Below are positions 35,054 through 44,523 of a DNA stretch of 49,397 bases, one piece after another. The stretch comes from an uncultured Pseudomonadota bacterium (lineage in GTDB: Bacteria; Pseudomonadota; Gammaproteobacteria; Steroidobacterales; Steroidobacteraceae), in NCBI GenBank assembly GCA_903838705.1, contig CAILZL010000035.1, positions 1 to 49,397 of the forward strand, given 5' to 3'. The notes below the pieces were generated by a model. It ran no database searches. It worked only from the letters and a program-made list of their open reading frames with translations, and had not been told where the DNA came from. The position numbers and the translations under genes are program-made. The number at the start of each line of letters is the position of its first letter. The stretch's first letter is position 1.

Positions 35054-35130
35054 TGGCGGAGCGGACGGGACTCGAACCCGCGACCCCCGGCGTGACAGGC
35101 CGGTATTCTAACCAGCTGAACTACCGCTCC
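35054..35130 (-). tRNA. tRNA-Asp (anticodon GTC)
   Basis: A 77-base cloverleaf with encoded CCA. The acceptor stem is GGAGCGG/CCGCTCC, the anticodon loop C-T-G-T-C-A-C reads GTC (35094-35096), and the T-loop is GGTTCGAGTCC. A run of seven Ts follows the CCA directly, before ppiD. It lies 22 bases from tRNA-Val, probably in one transcript. Confidence 0.97.
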
Positions 35131-35152
35131 GCGCGAAACTAATGTTATGTAT

Positions 35153-35228
35153 TGGTGGGTGCTGACGGGATCGAACCGCCGACATTCGCCTTGTAAGGGC
35201 GACGCTCTACCAGCTGAGCTAAGCACCC
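35153..35228 (-). tRNA. tRNA-Val (anticodon TAC)
   Basis: A 76-base cloverleaf with encoded CCA. The acceptor is GGGTGCT/AGCACCC, the anticodon loop T-T-A-C-A-A-G reads TAC, and the T-loop GGTTCGATCCC is standard. It is upstream of tRNA-Asp and downstream of hupB on the same strand. Confidence 0.97.
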
Positions 35229-35242
35229 TAAAGAACCGCCGT

Positions 35243-35281
35243 CTTCACACCTGACACCGAATCGTTGTATCTGGTGTGAAG
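35243..35281 (-). terminator. Hairpin after hupB
   Basis: Nine-base arms CTTCACACC/GGTGTGAAG with a 21-base loop lie 22 bases after the hupB stop. On the minus strand the run after it is only GGTTCTTT, so termination may be partial and hupB messages may read into the tRNAs. Confidence 0.45.
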
Positions 35282-35303
35282 TAAGCAATCCTCAGCTAGC
35301 TTT

Positions 35304-35576
35304 TCAGTTTACAGCATCCTTGATGCCCTTGCCAGCCTTGAACACAGGCATTTTGCTTGCGGCGATAGTGATTGTTTCGCCGGTGCGTGGATTCCGGCCC
35401 GAACGGGCAGCACGCTCTTTTACTGCAAATGTACCGAATCCAACCAGGGCGACAGAATCACCGCTCTTCAATGTAGCAGTAATTGTGTCAAACACCGCAT
35501 CAACGGCGCGAGTCGCATCGGCCTTTGCCAGACCAGAGGCACCACTCACTGCATCGATCAATTCACTTTTATTCAT
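35304..35576 (-). CDS. hupB: Nucleoid protein HU, beta-type
   Basis: A 90-residue histone-like DNA-bending protein that acts as a dimer across the nucleoid. The N-terminal helices ([10 protein letters not shown]), the core [13 protein letters not shown] and the DNA-clasping arm [10 protein letters not shown], ending with [11 protein letters not shown], are all diagnostic. Length is exactly that of the family. It follows lon by 123 bases on the same strand, the conserved clpX-lon-hupB order. The single paralogue in this window could be the beta chain; the assignment to HupB rests on this position. Confidence 0.95.
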   Translation of the reverse strand: MNKSELIDAVSGASGLAKADATRAVDAVFDTITATLKSGDSVALVGFGTFAVKERAARSGRNPRTGETITIAASKMPVFKAGKGIKDAVN

Positions 35577-35699
35577 TTAGATACCAGTTCCTGTACATGT
35601 ACTTGAGACACAATCGCGCCCTGCATCGATTGCGGGCCGCGCGTTATATCAGCGCCTGCCGATCAGGTCAATCTTGTTGAGCTAACCAGCCAAACCAGA

Positions 35700-38138
35700 T
35701 CAATGGGCAGGAGCCTGCTTGCTGGATCGTTTGACAACCCGACGAGAGCCAGCTTTGCCGGTTACTGTCTCGACTACCGCCTGAGGCAATGGCTCAGGCA
35801 TTCGACTCAGAGCAAGCTGCAAGACTTCATCAATCCATTTGACCGGTTTGATGTCGAGGCTGTCCTTGATATTCTGGGGTATATCAGCCAGATCCTTACT
35901 GTTCTCATCAGGAATGAGTACGGTACGTATACCGCCGCGATGCGCCGCCAGCAGCTTTTCCTTCAAGCCCCCGATAGGCAGAACCTGACCACGCAAAGTG
36001 ATTTCACCGGTCATTGCCACATCAGAACGTACCGGCACCTTGGTCAAAGCCGAAACTATGGCTGTACACATGCCTATGCCTGCACTTGGGCCATCTTTGG
36101 GCGTCGCACCTTCTGGAACGTGAATATGGATATCCAGCTTCTGATTGAAGTCCGGCTCAAGCCCCAGAATAGCGGCTCTGCTACGGACCACCGTCATTGC
36201 AGCCTGAATGGACTCCTTCATCACATCGCCCAATTTACCGGTATCCAGTAGCTTGCCTTTGCCCGGGACAACAGATGCTTCAATGGTCAGCAGTTCGCCA
36301 CCCACTTCTGTCCATGCAAGTCCGGTAACCTGACCAACCTGATCCTGATCCTCTGCGCGACCATAGTTAAAGCGACGCACACCGAGGTACTTGCTGAGAT
36401 TACGAGGCGTGACACTGACAGAAGTTACGTTCTTCTCTGTCAATAACTGCTTGACCGACTTCCGGCATATCTTGGATATCTCTCGCTCAAGATTTCGTAC
36501 ACCGGCTTCCCGTGTGTAGTAACGGATAATATCTTTGATGGTGTTGTCAGAAACAGTCAGCTCCTTTTCCGTCAAACCGTTCTGCTTGATCTGCTTTGGT
36601 AATAAATACTTGCGGGCAATCGCGCTCTTCTCGTCCTCGGTATAACCGGGCAGACGAATGACTTCCATACGATCCAGCAACGGTGCAGGTATGTTCAAAC
36701 TGTTGGCAGTACAGACAAACATCACCTGGGACAGATCCAGATCGACCTCCAGGTAATGATCATTGAATGTGCTGTTCTGCTCCGGATCCAGAACTTCCAG
36801 TAACGCAGCACTTGGATCACCGCGAAAATCCATTGCCATCTTGTCAATCTCATCCAGCAGGAACAATGGATTGTTGACCTCAGACTTGACCAGATTCTGC
36901 ACGATCTTGCCCGGAATCGAGCCTATATAAGTACGTCGATGCCCTCTGATTTCAGCCTCATCACGCACGCCACCCAGGGACATGCGTACAAATTTACGGT
37001 TGGTGGCGCGAGCAATGGATTGACCCAGCGATGTCTTTCCCACTCCAGGCGGGCCAACCAGACACAGTATGGGTCCCTTGAGCACTTTCACACGCTGCTG
37101 TACAGCGAGATACTCGATGATGCGCTCCTTGACCTTCTCCAGACCGTAATGATCTTCCTCCAGCACTTTTTCAGCGGCTGAAATGTCATGACGGACTTTG
37201 GTTTTTTTCTTCCATGGCAATTTCACCAACCAGTCAAGATAGTTACGCACTACTGTCGCTTCGGCGGACATCGGCGACATCAATTTCAGCTTGCCCAGTT
37301 CTGATAAGCCCTTCTCACGTGCCTCTTTAGGCATACCCGACTTCTTGATGCGCTGCTCAAGCTCAGCCAGCTCATTAGGTGCATCTTCAAGCTCTCCCAG
37401 CTCCTTCTGGATCGCCTTCATCTGCTCATTGAGATAATACTCACGCTGGCTTTTTTCCATCTGCTGCTTGACGCGTCCACGAATACGCTTTTCGATTTGC
37501 AGCACATCCATTTCACCCTCAAGCAAGGCCAGAATATGTTCGAGCCGCTTGCGGATTTCCAGCATTTCCAGCACACGCTGCTTGGCATCAAGTTTCAACG
37601 CCATGTGAGCAGCAACATTATCCGCCAGACGTCCCGGCTCTTCGATTCCAGACAGCGCGGTGAGGATTTCCGGTGCTACCTTGCGATTGAGCTTTACGTA
37701 CTGTTCAAACTGGGTGACAACAGAGCGGGTAAGAACGTCCATTTCACGTTCATCATGCTGACCTTGGTCTTTCAACACCTCGATATCGGCAGAAAAAAAC
37801 TGTTCTGCTTTCATTTCCAGCATGCGCGCACGTACTGTGCCTTCAACCAGAACCTTTACTGTGCCATCCGGCAGCTTCAGCATCTGAAGAATGGTGGCCA
37901 GCGTACCAATCCGATACAGATCATCTGCACCCGGATCATCCACATCAGCCTGCTTCTGCGCGACCAGCAATACCTGCTTGTCTCCACGCATAGCCTGATC
38001 CAGCGCCAGAATGGACTTTTCACGCCCCACAAACAGTGGAATCACCATATGCGGGTACACCACTACATCACGTAACGGCAACACCGGGATACCCTGTGTG
38101 GCAAGAACCTCTGGCTTTTGGGGTTTGTCAGTACTCAC
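35700..38138 (-). CDS. lon: ATP-dependent protease Lon
   Basis: An 812-residue AAA+ serine protease that degrades misfolded and regulatory proteins in the cytoplasm. An N-terminal LON substrate domain ([12 protein letters not shown]) leads to a coiled region. The ATPase domain has Walker [10 protein letters not shown] and Walker [10 protein letters not shown]. The protease domain has catalytic S in D-G-P-S-A-G-I-G-M and K in [10 protein letters not shown]. The C-terminus carries about 30 extra basic residues (R-R-V-V-K-R-S-S-K) beyond E. coli Lon (784). The start is GTG, with AGG eight bases upstream. A strong sigma-32-like promoter sits about 40 bases before it. Located between clpX and hupB as in most proteobacteria. 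Confidence 0.97.
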   Translation of the reverse strand: MSTDKPQKPEVLATQGIPVLPLRDVVVYPHMVIPLFVGREKSILALDQAMRGDKQVLLVAQKQADVDDPGADDLYRIGTLATILQMLKLPDGTVKVLVEGTVRARMLEMKAEQFFSADIEVLKDQGQHDEREMDVLTRSVVTQFEQYVKLNRKVAPEILTALSGIEEPGRLADNVAAHMALKLDAKQRVLEMLEIRKRLEHILALLEGEMDVLQIEKRIRGRVKQQMEKSQREYYLNEQMKAIQKELGELEDAPNELAELEQRIKKSGMPKEAREKGLSELGKLKLMSPMSAEATVVRNYLDWLVKLPWKKKTKVRHDISAAEKVLEEDHYGLEKVKERIIEYLAVQQRVKVLKGPILCLVGPPGVGKTSLGQSIARATNRKFVRMSLGGVRDEAEIRGHRRTYIGSIPGKIVQNLVKSEVNNPLFLLDEIDKMAMDFRGDPSAALLEVLDPEQNSTFNDHYLEVDLDLSQVMFVCTANSLNIPAPLLDRMEVIRLPGYTEDEKSAIARKYLLPKQIKQNGLTEKELTVSDNTIKDIIRYYTREAGVRNLEREISKICRKSVKQLLTEKNVTSVSVTPRNLSKYLGVRRFNYGRAEDQDQVGQVTGLAWTEVGGELLTIEASVVPGKGKLLDTGKLGDVMKESIQAAMTVVRSRAAILGLEPDFNQKLDIHIHVPEGATPKDGPSAGIGMCTAIVSALTKVPVRSDVAMTGEITLRGQVLPIGGLKEKLLAAHRGGIRTVLIPDENSKDLADIPQNIKDSLDIKPVKWIDEVLQLALSRMPEPLPQAVVETVTGKAGSRRVVKRSSKQAPAH

Positions 38139-38179
38139 GATGATTACCTGCGAGGCAAATTAACTGGAGAATTGCCTGT

Positions 38180-38207
38180 ATGTGGGGACAAAATGCTGCC
38201 GTTCAAG
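38180..38207 (-). promoter_or_regulatory. Sigma-32 heat-shock promoter of lon
   Basis: On the minus strand CTTGAA, 14 bases, then CCCCACAT. This is close to the sigma-32 consensus, about 42 bases before the lon start. Spacing equals that before hsp20. Confidence 0.72.
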
Positions 38208-38279
38208 ACCATACTTGAAGCATCTGAAAGACGCCAGTAAAAGTCTGAGAACAGTGTAGCGACCCTGAAAAATAGAGGC

Positions 38280-38315
38280 ATAAAACGCTGAAGCCGCGAA
38301 TCAACGCGGCTTCAG
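38280..38315 (-). terminator. Rho-independent terminator after clpX
   Basis: A perfect 11-base stem CTGAAGCCGCG/CGCGGCTTCAG with a 6-base loop is followed on the minus strand by CGTTTTAT. It lies 30 bases after the clpX stop and separates clpX from the lon heat-shock promoter. Confidence 0.85.
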
Positions 38316-38345
38316 GATCAGACTGTGACTTCCTGACAGTCCAGT

Positions 38346-39659
38346 TCAGTGATGATCACTGCCTGTTGCACGTCTTGGCTCGACGGCCGCCAGGTGTTGC
38401 TCGTCCGGTCCATAAACCAGGAACGGCTTGCCCTCACCTCGTATGGTCGCCTCATCAACCACCACTTTCTGCACGCCTTTCTGCGAAGGAAGGTCATACA
38501 TGGTTTCAAGGAGAATGTTTTCAAGAATAGTGCGCAGGCCACGGGCACCGGTTTTCCTCTCCATAGCTCGCTTGGCCATCGCCCTTACCGCCTCTGGTTG
38601 AAACTCAAGATCAACCCCTTCCATCTCAAACAACTTGCGATATTGCTTGGTCAGCGCATTCTTGGGCTCAAGCAGAATCGACATCAGGGCAGCTTCATCG
38701 AGCTCTTCAAGCGTCGCGACTACTGGCAGACGGCCGACAAATTCTGGAATCAGACCAAACTTGATCAGATCTTCCGGCTCGGCATCGTGAAATACATCGT
38801 TTCCATTAGGACGCTCGTTCTGCTGACGTACATCAGCAACGAAACCAATGCCTGACTTCTGGGTACGGTTGAGGATGACCTTTTCAAGACCTGCAAAGGC
38901 ACCGCCACAAATAAACAGAATATTTGCCGTATCCACTTGCAGAAACTCCTGCTGTGGATGCTTGCGGCCTCCCTGAGGAGGTACCGAGGCCACAGTGCCT
39001 TCAATCAGTTTGAGAAGCGCCTGCTGCACGCCTTCGCCGGAAACATCGCGCGTGATGGATGGATTGTCTGATTTGCGGGAAATCTTGTCGATTTCATCGA
39101 TATAGACAATACCTGTCTGCGCCTTCTCGACATCGTAATCACACTTCTGCAGCAATTTCTGGATGATGTTTTCCACATCTTCACCCACGTATCCTGCCTC
39201 GGTGAGGGTAGTGGCATCAGCTATGGTGAACGGCACATTCAGCAAACGCGCCAGGGTTTCAGCAAGCAGGGTCTTACCACAACCAGTGGGGCCTATCAGG
39301 AGGATATTGCTCTTGGCCAGCTCGACCTCATCCTTGGCGCGAGATTCACCCTTGGTCTGCAGGCGCTTGTAATGGTTGTACACAGCAACCGACAACACTT
39401 TCTTGGCACGATCCTGACCAATGACATACTCATCCAGCACCTTCTTTATTTCATGGGGCTTGGGCAGCTTGTCGCGGGTAGTTTCAGCCTTTTCTTCGAG
39501 CTCCTCGCGGATGATGTCATTGCAGAGCTCGACGCATTCATCGCACACAAACACGGATGGTCCGGCAATGAGTTTGCGCACTTCGTGCTGGCTCTTGCCA
39601 CAGAAAGAGCAGTACAGCAACTTGCCATCATCTTGTTTGCCGCGTGAGTCGTCAGACAT
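38346..39659 (-). CDS. clpX: ATP-dependent Clp protease ATP-binding subunit ClpX
   Basis: A 437-residue AAA+ unfoldase that feeds substrates to ClpP. The N-terminal zinc-binding domain has C17, C20, C39 and C42 (C-S-F-C ... C-D-E-C). The ATPase domain has Walker A G-P-T-G-C-G-K-T and Walker [10 protein letters not shown]. The ClpP-contacting loop I-G-F-V-A and pore loop G-Y-V-G-E-D sit in place. The C-terminal D2 includes K-T-G-A-R-G-L-R. Length is slightly above E. coli (424) due to a C-terminal extension. A terminator follows, and a promoter of its own lies between clpP and clpX, so it can be expressed apart from clpP. Confidence 0.97.
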   Translation of the reverse strand: MSDDSRGKQDDGKLLYCSFCGKSQHEVRKLIAGPSVFVCDECVELCNDIIREELEEKAETTRDKLPKPHEIKKVLDEYVIGQDRAKKVLSVAVYNHYKRLQTKGESRAKDEVELAKSNILLIGPTGCGKTLLAETLARLLNVPFTIADATTLTEAGYVGEDVENIIQKLLQKCDYDVEKAQTGIVYIDEIDKISRKSDNPSITRDVSGEGVQQALLKLIEGTVASVPPQGGRKHPQQEFLQVDTANILFICGGAFAGLEKVILNRTQKSGIGFVADVRQQNERPNGNDVFHDAEPEDLIKFGLIPEFVGRLPVVATLEELDEAALMSILLEPKNALTKQYRKLFEMEGVDLEFQPEAVRAMAKRAMERKTGARGLRTILENILLETMYDLPSQKGVQKVVVDEATIRGEGKPFLVYGPDEQHLAAVEPRRATGSDHH

Positions 39660-39759
39660 GCGTCACCTATCGTTTGCCCATTATCATCACTGATAGATGG
39701 GGTGTATTTCGGACATTTCCAGCAGCGATTCGACTGCGTTGCCAGTGAATTGCGTCAGG

Positions 39760-39789
39760 CTTATAGCATGCTCATCAAGCAGGCTGCAA
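39760..39789 (-). promoter_or_regulatory. Extended -10 promoter of clpX
   Basis: On the minus strand TTGCAG, 18 bases, then TATAAG, preceded by TG one base upstream (TGCTATAAG). It lies 100 bases before the clpX start. Confidence 0.5.
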
Positions 39790-39872
39790 AGACCGACCTC
39801 ACTGAACCGCCAAGTTACCAGAATCCAGAAAGAAATCCACCTGGTTAATCCAGCAAATACATGACCTTGGCC

Positions 39873-40502
39873 TCATTTTGTGACAGAGGGCGTCATCAAT
39901 GCGCGCTTGTCCAGAACCTTGTCAATCAGGCCATAGGCAACCGCAGTTTCACCGCTCATGAAATTGTCACGATCCGTATCCTGTGCAATCCGCTCAAGCG
40001 ACTGACCGGTGTGCTTCGCCAGGATCTGATTGAGGCGCTCGCGGGTAGAGAGAATCTCGCGGGCATGAATATCAATATCTGTTGCCTGCCCCTGGAATCC
40101 ACCCAGCGGCTGATGAATCATCATGCGGGAATGCGGCAGGCAGTAACGCTTACCTGCCGCCCCACCTGCCAGCAATAACGCACCCATACTGGCCGCCTGC
40201 CCAATGCAGATAGTGCTGACATCACACTTGATGAACTGCATGGTGTCATAAATGGCCAGACCTGCCGTGACTACCCCACCCGGTGAATTGATGTATAGAG
40301 CAATGTCCTTGTCCGGATTTTCCGATTCCAGAAACAGCAGCTGCGCCACAATCAGGTTGGACATGTGGTCTTCAACGGGACCGACCACGAAAATCACCCT
40401 TTCCTTCAGGAGGCGGGAATAAATATCGTAGGCACGTTCGCCTCGCGCGGATTGTTCCACCACCATCGGAACCAACTGGGCCATGGTATTTGCTGCGCTC
40501 AT
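39873..40502 (-). CDS. clpP: ATP-dependent Clp protease proteolytic subunit ClpP
   Basis: A 209-residue self-compartmentalised serine protease that assembles as a 14-mer and works with ClpX. The catalytic serine is S105 in G-Q-A-A-S-M-G-A, the histidine H130 in R-M-M-I-H-Q-P, and the aspartate is near D179 in D-T-D-R-D. The N-terminal propeptide region (before V-P-M-V-V-E-Q) is short. Length is as expected (E. coli 207). It follows tig by 56 bases with no terminator in between, so tig-clpP cotranscription is likely. Confidence 0.97.
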   Translation of the reverse strand: MSAANTMAQLVPMVVEQSARGERAYDIYSRLLKERVIFVVGPVEDHMSNLIVAQLLFLESENPDKDIALYINSPGGVVTAGLAIYDTMQFIKCDVSTICIGQAASMGALLLAGGAAGKRYCLPHSRMMIHQPLGGFQGQATDIDIHAREILSTRERLNQILAKHTGQSLERIAQDTDRDNFMSGETAVAYGLIDKVLDKRALMTPSVTK

Positions 40503-40558
40503 TTGACCTGCTCTGCTTTCAAGATTGGTTATGGGTATCGGCCGGCGGCATTGCCTTC

Positions 40559-41854
40559 TTAAGCATCAAAGTTCATTAATTCCTTGAAACTCGTTGATTG
40601 CTCGGTAATTTTTGCACGCTCCAGCAACCATTCAATCACCTGATCTTCAAGTACCAGGTTCTCTATCCGCCGCATTGCATCACGATTTTCACGATATATC
40701 TTCAGAACCCGAGCCGGATCAGGATAACTTGCCACCATTTCCTGCAACTTTGCCTGCACCCGATTCTGATCCAGTTTGACGCCGCTGACAGCAATCACTT
40801 CGCCCAGCACCAAGCCCAGTGCCACGCGCTTACGGGCAGGCTCCTGGAATTCATCCGCTGGTGGCAGATTCCCGGCATCACGCACGCCCATTTGTTGAGC
40901 CGCATCCTGTTGCATTTCAAGTACCTGCGCCTTGACCAGCCCACTCGGTACTTCTATATCGTTCGCAGCCAGAAGGCCATCAAACAACTGCTGGCGTACA
41001 CGACTGCGAACCTTCTCCACCAGTTCGCGCCGCATGTTTTCAGCCACTTCTTCACGCAACTTGGCTATTCCACCGTCAGTAATGCCAAAGAGTTCAGCAA
41101 ATTCATCATTCGCCTCAGCCAACTGCTGCTCTTCGACGGAATGCGCGGTAATACTGAAATTTGCGGTTTTACCAGCCAGATTTGCTGCTGCGTAGTCAGC
41201 AGGGAATGCCACAGCCACTTGTTTGGTCTGTCCTGCAGTCATCCCCAGCAATCCGGCTTCGAAGTCGGGCAACATCCGCCCGCCCCCGACAACCACTGGA
41301 AAATTGCTGCCCTTCCCGCCTTCAAACGCCACACCGTCCAGCGTACCGTCAAAGTCGATAGTGACCCGGTCCGTATCCTTGGCACCACGCTCTACTTTTG
41401 AATAGGTTGCCTGCTGACGGCGCAAATTGTTAATCATCGCATCGATATCTTCCTCTGCGACATCAACCTTGGGCTTGTTAACCGCCAATCCCTCAACACC
41501 CTGAACCTTGAATTCCGGGTAAATTTCGAAAACAGCGCGAAAGCTCAGGTCCTGACCTTCGTCGCCGGTAATTTCCTCGATACGCGGCTCTCCGGCAGGG
41601 CTGAGTTTCTGTTCAGTCACTGCTGCGGAAAAAGTGCTTTGTACAAGATCTTCAATCACTTCCATCCGTACCGCAGCCCCATATTGCTGCTTGACCACCG
41701 TCACCGGCACCTTGCCAGGGCGGAAGCCATTAATGCGCACTTTGCGAGTCAGGTTTTGCAGGCGAGTATTGATCGCCTCCGTCACGCGCTGCGCGGGAAC
41801 CTGAATACTCATGCGCCGCTCAAGCGTACCTGTGCTTTCTATCGAAACCTGCAT
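40559..41854 (-). CDS. tig: Trigger factor, ribosome-associated chaperone and PPIase
   Basis: A 431-residue chaperone that binds the ribosomal exit tunnel and nascent chains. The N-terminal ribosome-binding domain contains the signature G-F-R-P-G-K-V-P (near 43-50). The FKBP-type prolyl isomerase domain follows ([20 protein letters not shown]-like G-R-M-L-P-D-F-E). The helical C-terminal arms end the protein. The frame is open ten codons upstream to a GTG; the ATG gives the canonical M-Q-V-S start and has GAGG eleven bases before it. It lies 53 bases after tRNA-Leu on the same strand, a common proteobacterial arrangement, and heads the tig-clpP-clpX-lon-hupB set. Confidence 0.97.
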   Translation of the reverse strand: MQVSIESTGTLERRMSIQVPAQRVTEAINTRLQNLTRKVRINGFRPGKVPVTVVKQQYGAAVRMEVIEDLVQSTFSAAVTEQKLSPAGEPRIEEITGDEGQDLSFRAVFEIYPEFKVQGVEGLAVNKPKVDVAEEDIDAMINNLRRQQATYSKVERGAKDTDRVTIDFDGTLDGVAFEGGKGSNFPVVVGGGRMLPDFEAGLLGMTAGQTKQVAVAFPADYAAANLAGKTANFSITAHSVEEQQLAEANDEFAELFGITDGGIAKLREEVAENMRRELVEKVRSRVRQQLFDGLLAANDIEVPSGLVKAQVLEMQQDAAQQMGVRDAGNLPPADEFQEPARKRVALGLVLGEVIAVSGVKLDQNRVQAKLQEMVASYPDPARVLKIYRENRDAMRRIENLVLEDQVIEWLLERAKITEQSTSFKELMNFDA

Positions 41855-41907
41855 AGCTCTGAAAACCTCAATCAGCGGCGCCACAGACCATCTGCAGAGC
41901 CAATTAT

Positions 41908-41992
41908 TGGTGCGAAAGGAGAGACTCGAACTCTCACGGGGTTACCCGCTGGAACCTAAATCCAGTGCGTCTACCAATTCCGCCACTTTCGC
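41908..41992 (-). tRNA. tRNA-Leu (anticodon TAG)
   Basis: An 85-base type II tRNA with encoded CCA, acceptor GCGAAAG/CTTTCGC, anticodon loop A-T-T-T-A-G-G reading TAG, a long variable arm, and T-loop GTTCGAGTC. It is directly upstream of tig and is transcribed from a promoter at about 42047-42075. Confidence 0.97.
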
Positions 41993-42046
41993 GATCCGGC
42001 ACTCCTGCTGCGAACATCCATCTGATTCCGGCAACAGGGGGCGGGC

Positions 42047-42075
42047 ATTATAGAGAGGAGTTGCCTGCCTCTCCA
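42047..42075 (-). promoter_or_regulatory. Promoter of tRNA-Leu with GC-rich discriminator
   Basis: On the minus strand a perfect -10 TATAAT (42052-42047) is followed by GCCCGCCCCC. This G+C-rich discriminator is typical of stringently repressed tRNA promoters. The -35 (TGGAGA, 17 bases upstream) is weak. The tRNA starts about 55 bases downstream. Confidence 0.6.
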
Positions 42076-42244
42076 CCTGCAAATCAATCATTTATAGCAA
42101 ACCGCCGGACCTTCTTGAGAAAACGGGATTATCAATGAGTCCAGCAGACACCTTCCAGAGCTGGCCTGTCAAGCCACCTCACCATGCAGGAACCAATCTC
42201 TATCGTGGATAAGCTGACCACACCGGAACTAACGGGGACAATCA

Positions 42245-42688
42245 TCATAAAAATCCGTTGCCATTTATCGATTCAATAGTGGGAACCTCCTGCTTCACAT
42301 CCCAATGTTCGATTACCTTGCCGTTTTCAACACGGAATATATCCACAATAGCCATTTCAGGACCATCAAGCTTCGGCTTTGAAAGGATATGCAGAACGAC
42401 CAGGTCGTTTTCGGCGATGACACGCTTGATCACCGCCTTCGAGTCAGGATTCCTGGTTCGCAGCCCTCTGGCAAATTCCAGAAAGGCCTGCCCACCACTC
42501 CTGACGCTCGGATTGTGCTGAATATAGTCGTCACTCAGATAAACACGTGCAGCGTCCAGATTCTTGTCGATGAAGGCCGCAGTATAAAACCTGACAACAA
42601 TTTCCTTATTGGTAAGCAGGTCGCCAGCATGAAGAACCGGCATCATACACAGAAACACAAGAATGGCTTTTCTGAACAAGGCTTTCAT
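42245..42688 (-). CDS. SnoaL-like (NTF2-fold) exported protein
   Basis: A 147-residue protein with an N-terminal signal peptide (M-K-A-L-F-R-K-A-I-L-V-F-L-C-M-M, cleavage near L-H-A-G-D). An NTF2-like/SnoaL domain follows: V-V-R-F-Y-T-A-A-F near 32-40, Y-I-Q-H-N-P near 56-61, a central L-V-V-L-H strand, and V-D-I-F-R-V-E-N-G-K-V-I-E-H-W-D near the end. The E-N-G-K-I-x-E-H-W-D signature is typical of SnoaL-like polyketide cyclase relatives, most of unknown reaction. I start at the inner ATG with GGAGAG four bases upstream. It is downstream of nothing on its strand and may be monocistronic. Confidence 0.82.
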   Translation of the reverse strand: MKALFRKAILVFLCMMPVLHAGDLLTNKEIVVRFYTAAFIDKNLDAARVYLSDDYIQHNPSVRSGGQAFLEFARGLRTRNPDSKAVIKRVIAENDLVVLHILSKPKLDGPEMAIVDIFRVENGKVIEHWDVKQEVPTIESINGNGFL

Positions 42689-42884
42689 TTCACTCTCCAG
42701 TTTTATCGATGCCATCTAAGCTAATAGTAGCTCCAGGCGCCGTAATCTTATGCCAATACTCCCCGCCATTTCACCCGGCCTTGCATTCTCAGCCTTCGAC
42801 GCGGGAATATGTCTCTGCTAACTCAGTAACCTGATCGATAATTACCCACTGAGACACATTCCCGACCAAGCTCATGGAACCGTT

Positions 42885-43145
42885 ATGCGCACAGTACTGA
42901 TTTTGATATTGCTCGTGCTTGCCGCAATTTTTGCTTCGCAAAATGCCGGCATGGTAACTGTCGCATTTCTCTGGTGGCATGCAGAGGCCTCTCTGGCCGT
43001 GGTCATTACTGTATGCCTCGTAAGTGGCTGCGCTATCAGCGCAATTGCATTAACACCCGGCATAGTCAAACGCCATTCAGAAACCAGGAAATTACGCAAC
43101 CAGCTCGCCAGTCACCACAAAAACAATGAACGTGCTGACACCTGA
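42885..43145 (+). CDS. LapA-domain (DUF1049) inner-membrane protein
   Basis: An 86-residue protein with two membrane helices (I-L-I-L-L-V-L-A-A-I-F-A-S-Q-N near 5-19, V-V-I-T-V-C-L-V-S-G-C-A near 39-50) and the LapA signature A-S-Q-N-A ... V-T-V-A-F-L. A basic tail with a coiled-coil tendency ends it. E. coli LapA works with LapB to regulate LpxC and lipopolysaccharide assembly. No lapB is adjacent here, so this is a LapA-like orphan. The ribosome-binding site is weak (GGAACC). Confidence 0.8.
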   Translation: MRTVLILILLVLAAIFASQNAGMVTVAFLWWHAEASLAVVITVCLVSGCAISAIALTPGIVKRHSETRKLRNQLASHHKNNERADT

Positions 43146-43328
43146 CTCTGCGGCAGTTAAATCGTAACCGCTGGCTTTATAAGAATTAACAAATGCCGTC
43201 GATCCTGTCTGGATATACTATTTTCTGCTATTTACGATCACTTGCAATTCATACAAAAGTACCCACCAGTATTTGCATCACCCCGTATCTCTGTGGATGC
43301 AAGCTGGCGTCTGTTGCCGAGGTTTATC

Positions 43329-44456
43329 TTGAGAGTTCGTACCCAGCTGGCGCATGCACAGTTTTTGTTTTGTCTTATTTTTCTGATCGCGTGGCCGGTA
43401 CAAAGCCGGGCAGATCTGCTACCCGCCCAGAACGCCACCCTGTCCCTGATTGATTCATCCATCTATGTTGTGGTCTCCACACCCGTATCAGCGTTGACTG
43501 GCATAGATGACAATGCGGACGGCCTGATCAGCAACGCAGAAATGACCAAGCACAGTGCCGACATCCAGAACCAATTCCAGAAACGATTTTCACTGACAGA
43601 TGAAGGCAACCCCGGCACGCCAGTTTTAACTCTTGTGAACGATCCGGGAATCAATGCTCCACCTGCCGGGTATCCCTCTCTGGTGATACTGCAACGCATC
43701 AACTTCACCCGCCCTCCCACTCATCTGCTGCTAACCACAGATTTGTTCGGCACAAAAAAAGGCGAGGACAAGCTCACCTTGACCGCCACTCTGGGCAAGC
43801 CGTCCGATGCGAATAGCCGGACTGAAGTTGTCATACTTGATTCAGGACATTCCAGTCAGAAGCTATTTATTGATGGATGGGAAACCTTCACCAAATTCAT
43901 CAGAATCGGAATTGATCACATACTTTCAGGCAAGGAACATCTACTATTTATACTGACCATCATTGTGGCAGCAGCAGGCTGGCGCTACTGGCTCAGTGTA
44001 GTAACCAGCTTTACCATCGCCCATAGCATTACCCTCTCACTCTCCGTGCTGGGCACCATCCGAGTTTCTCCCACTTTGGCAGATCAGGCTATCGCCGGGA
44101 GCATAGTTCTGATGGCAGCACACAACCTGATTCGCCAGGGGGTTTACAGCCGGGCAAGAATTCCCATGGTTTTTGGCTGTGGGCTGCTGCATGGACTTGG
44201 CTTCGCATCAGCACTCAGTGATATGGGACTTGATAGCGCACACCGTCTGGCAACGCTGGCTGGATTTAATGTGGGCGTAGAGTGTGGGCAGTTCATGTTC
44301 CTGTTTGTAGTGATCGGCTTGATTACGGTCATTCACCGGGCAGCACCAAAATTGCCAGTGAACTTATTGCCCAGAGCGGCATCAGCCATTGCTGCAATCT
44401 TCGGCAGCATCCTGTTGATACAGAGAATCGACTTTTTTAATCAGCTTATTCAATAG
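43329..44456 (+). CDS. HupE/UreJ-type membrane protein, large form
   Basis: A 375-residue exported membrane protein of the HupE/UreJ_2 class. The N-terminal signal peptide ends near V-Q-S-R-A-D. A periplasmic domain of about 150 residues holds an EF-hand-like loop D-D-N-A-D-G-L-I. The HupE-type transmembrane core follows with G-I-D-H-I-L-S-G-K-E-H-L-L-F, likely metal-binding, then several helices. There is no suitable ATG. I choose a TTG because GAGG lies six bases upstream and the result begins with a clean signal peptide; the same frame is open 29 codons further up. HupE proteins move nickel or cobalt in some species; this large form is otherwise uncharacterised. It converges on a HupE pair. 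Confidence 0.75.
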   Translation: MRVRTQLAHAQFLFCLIFLIAWPVQSRADLLPAQNATLSLIDSSIYVVVSTPVSALTGIDDNADGLISNAEMTKHSADIQNQFQKRFSLTDEGNPGTPVLTLVNDPGINAPPAGYPSLVILQRINFTRPPTHLLLTTDLFGTKKGEDKLTLTATLGKPSDANSRTEVVILDSGHSSQKLFIDGWETFTKFIRIGIDHILSGKEHLLFILTIIVAAAGWRYWLSVVTSFTIAHSITLSLSVLGTIRVSPTLADQAIAGSIVLMAAHNLIRQGVYSRARIPMVFGCGLLHGLGFASALSDMGLDSAHRLATLAGFNVGVECGQFMFLFVVIGLITVIHRAAPKLPVNLLPRAASAIAAIFGSILLIQRIDFFNQLIQ

Positions 44457-44523
44457 CAGCTGCAGAGACGATCAAATTGGCATTTTTGATTTGTGACTCA
44501 ATACTGAGTCGCGTGAAAATAGT

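Noticed and set aside
35703-36251. 182-codon plus-strand frame opposite lon
   Set aside because: Antisense to the Lon protease domain, no domain recognised.
40598-41401. 267-codon plus-strand frame opposite tig
   Set aside because: Antisense to trigger factor; composition is low in normal protein motifs. Shadow.
44495-44510. GACTCA-ATAC-TGAGTC hairpin between convergent HupE-like genes
   Set aside because: Short stem without T-run; not convincing as a terminator.
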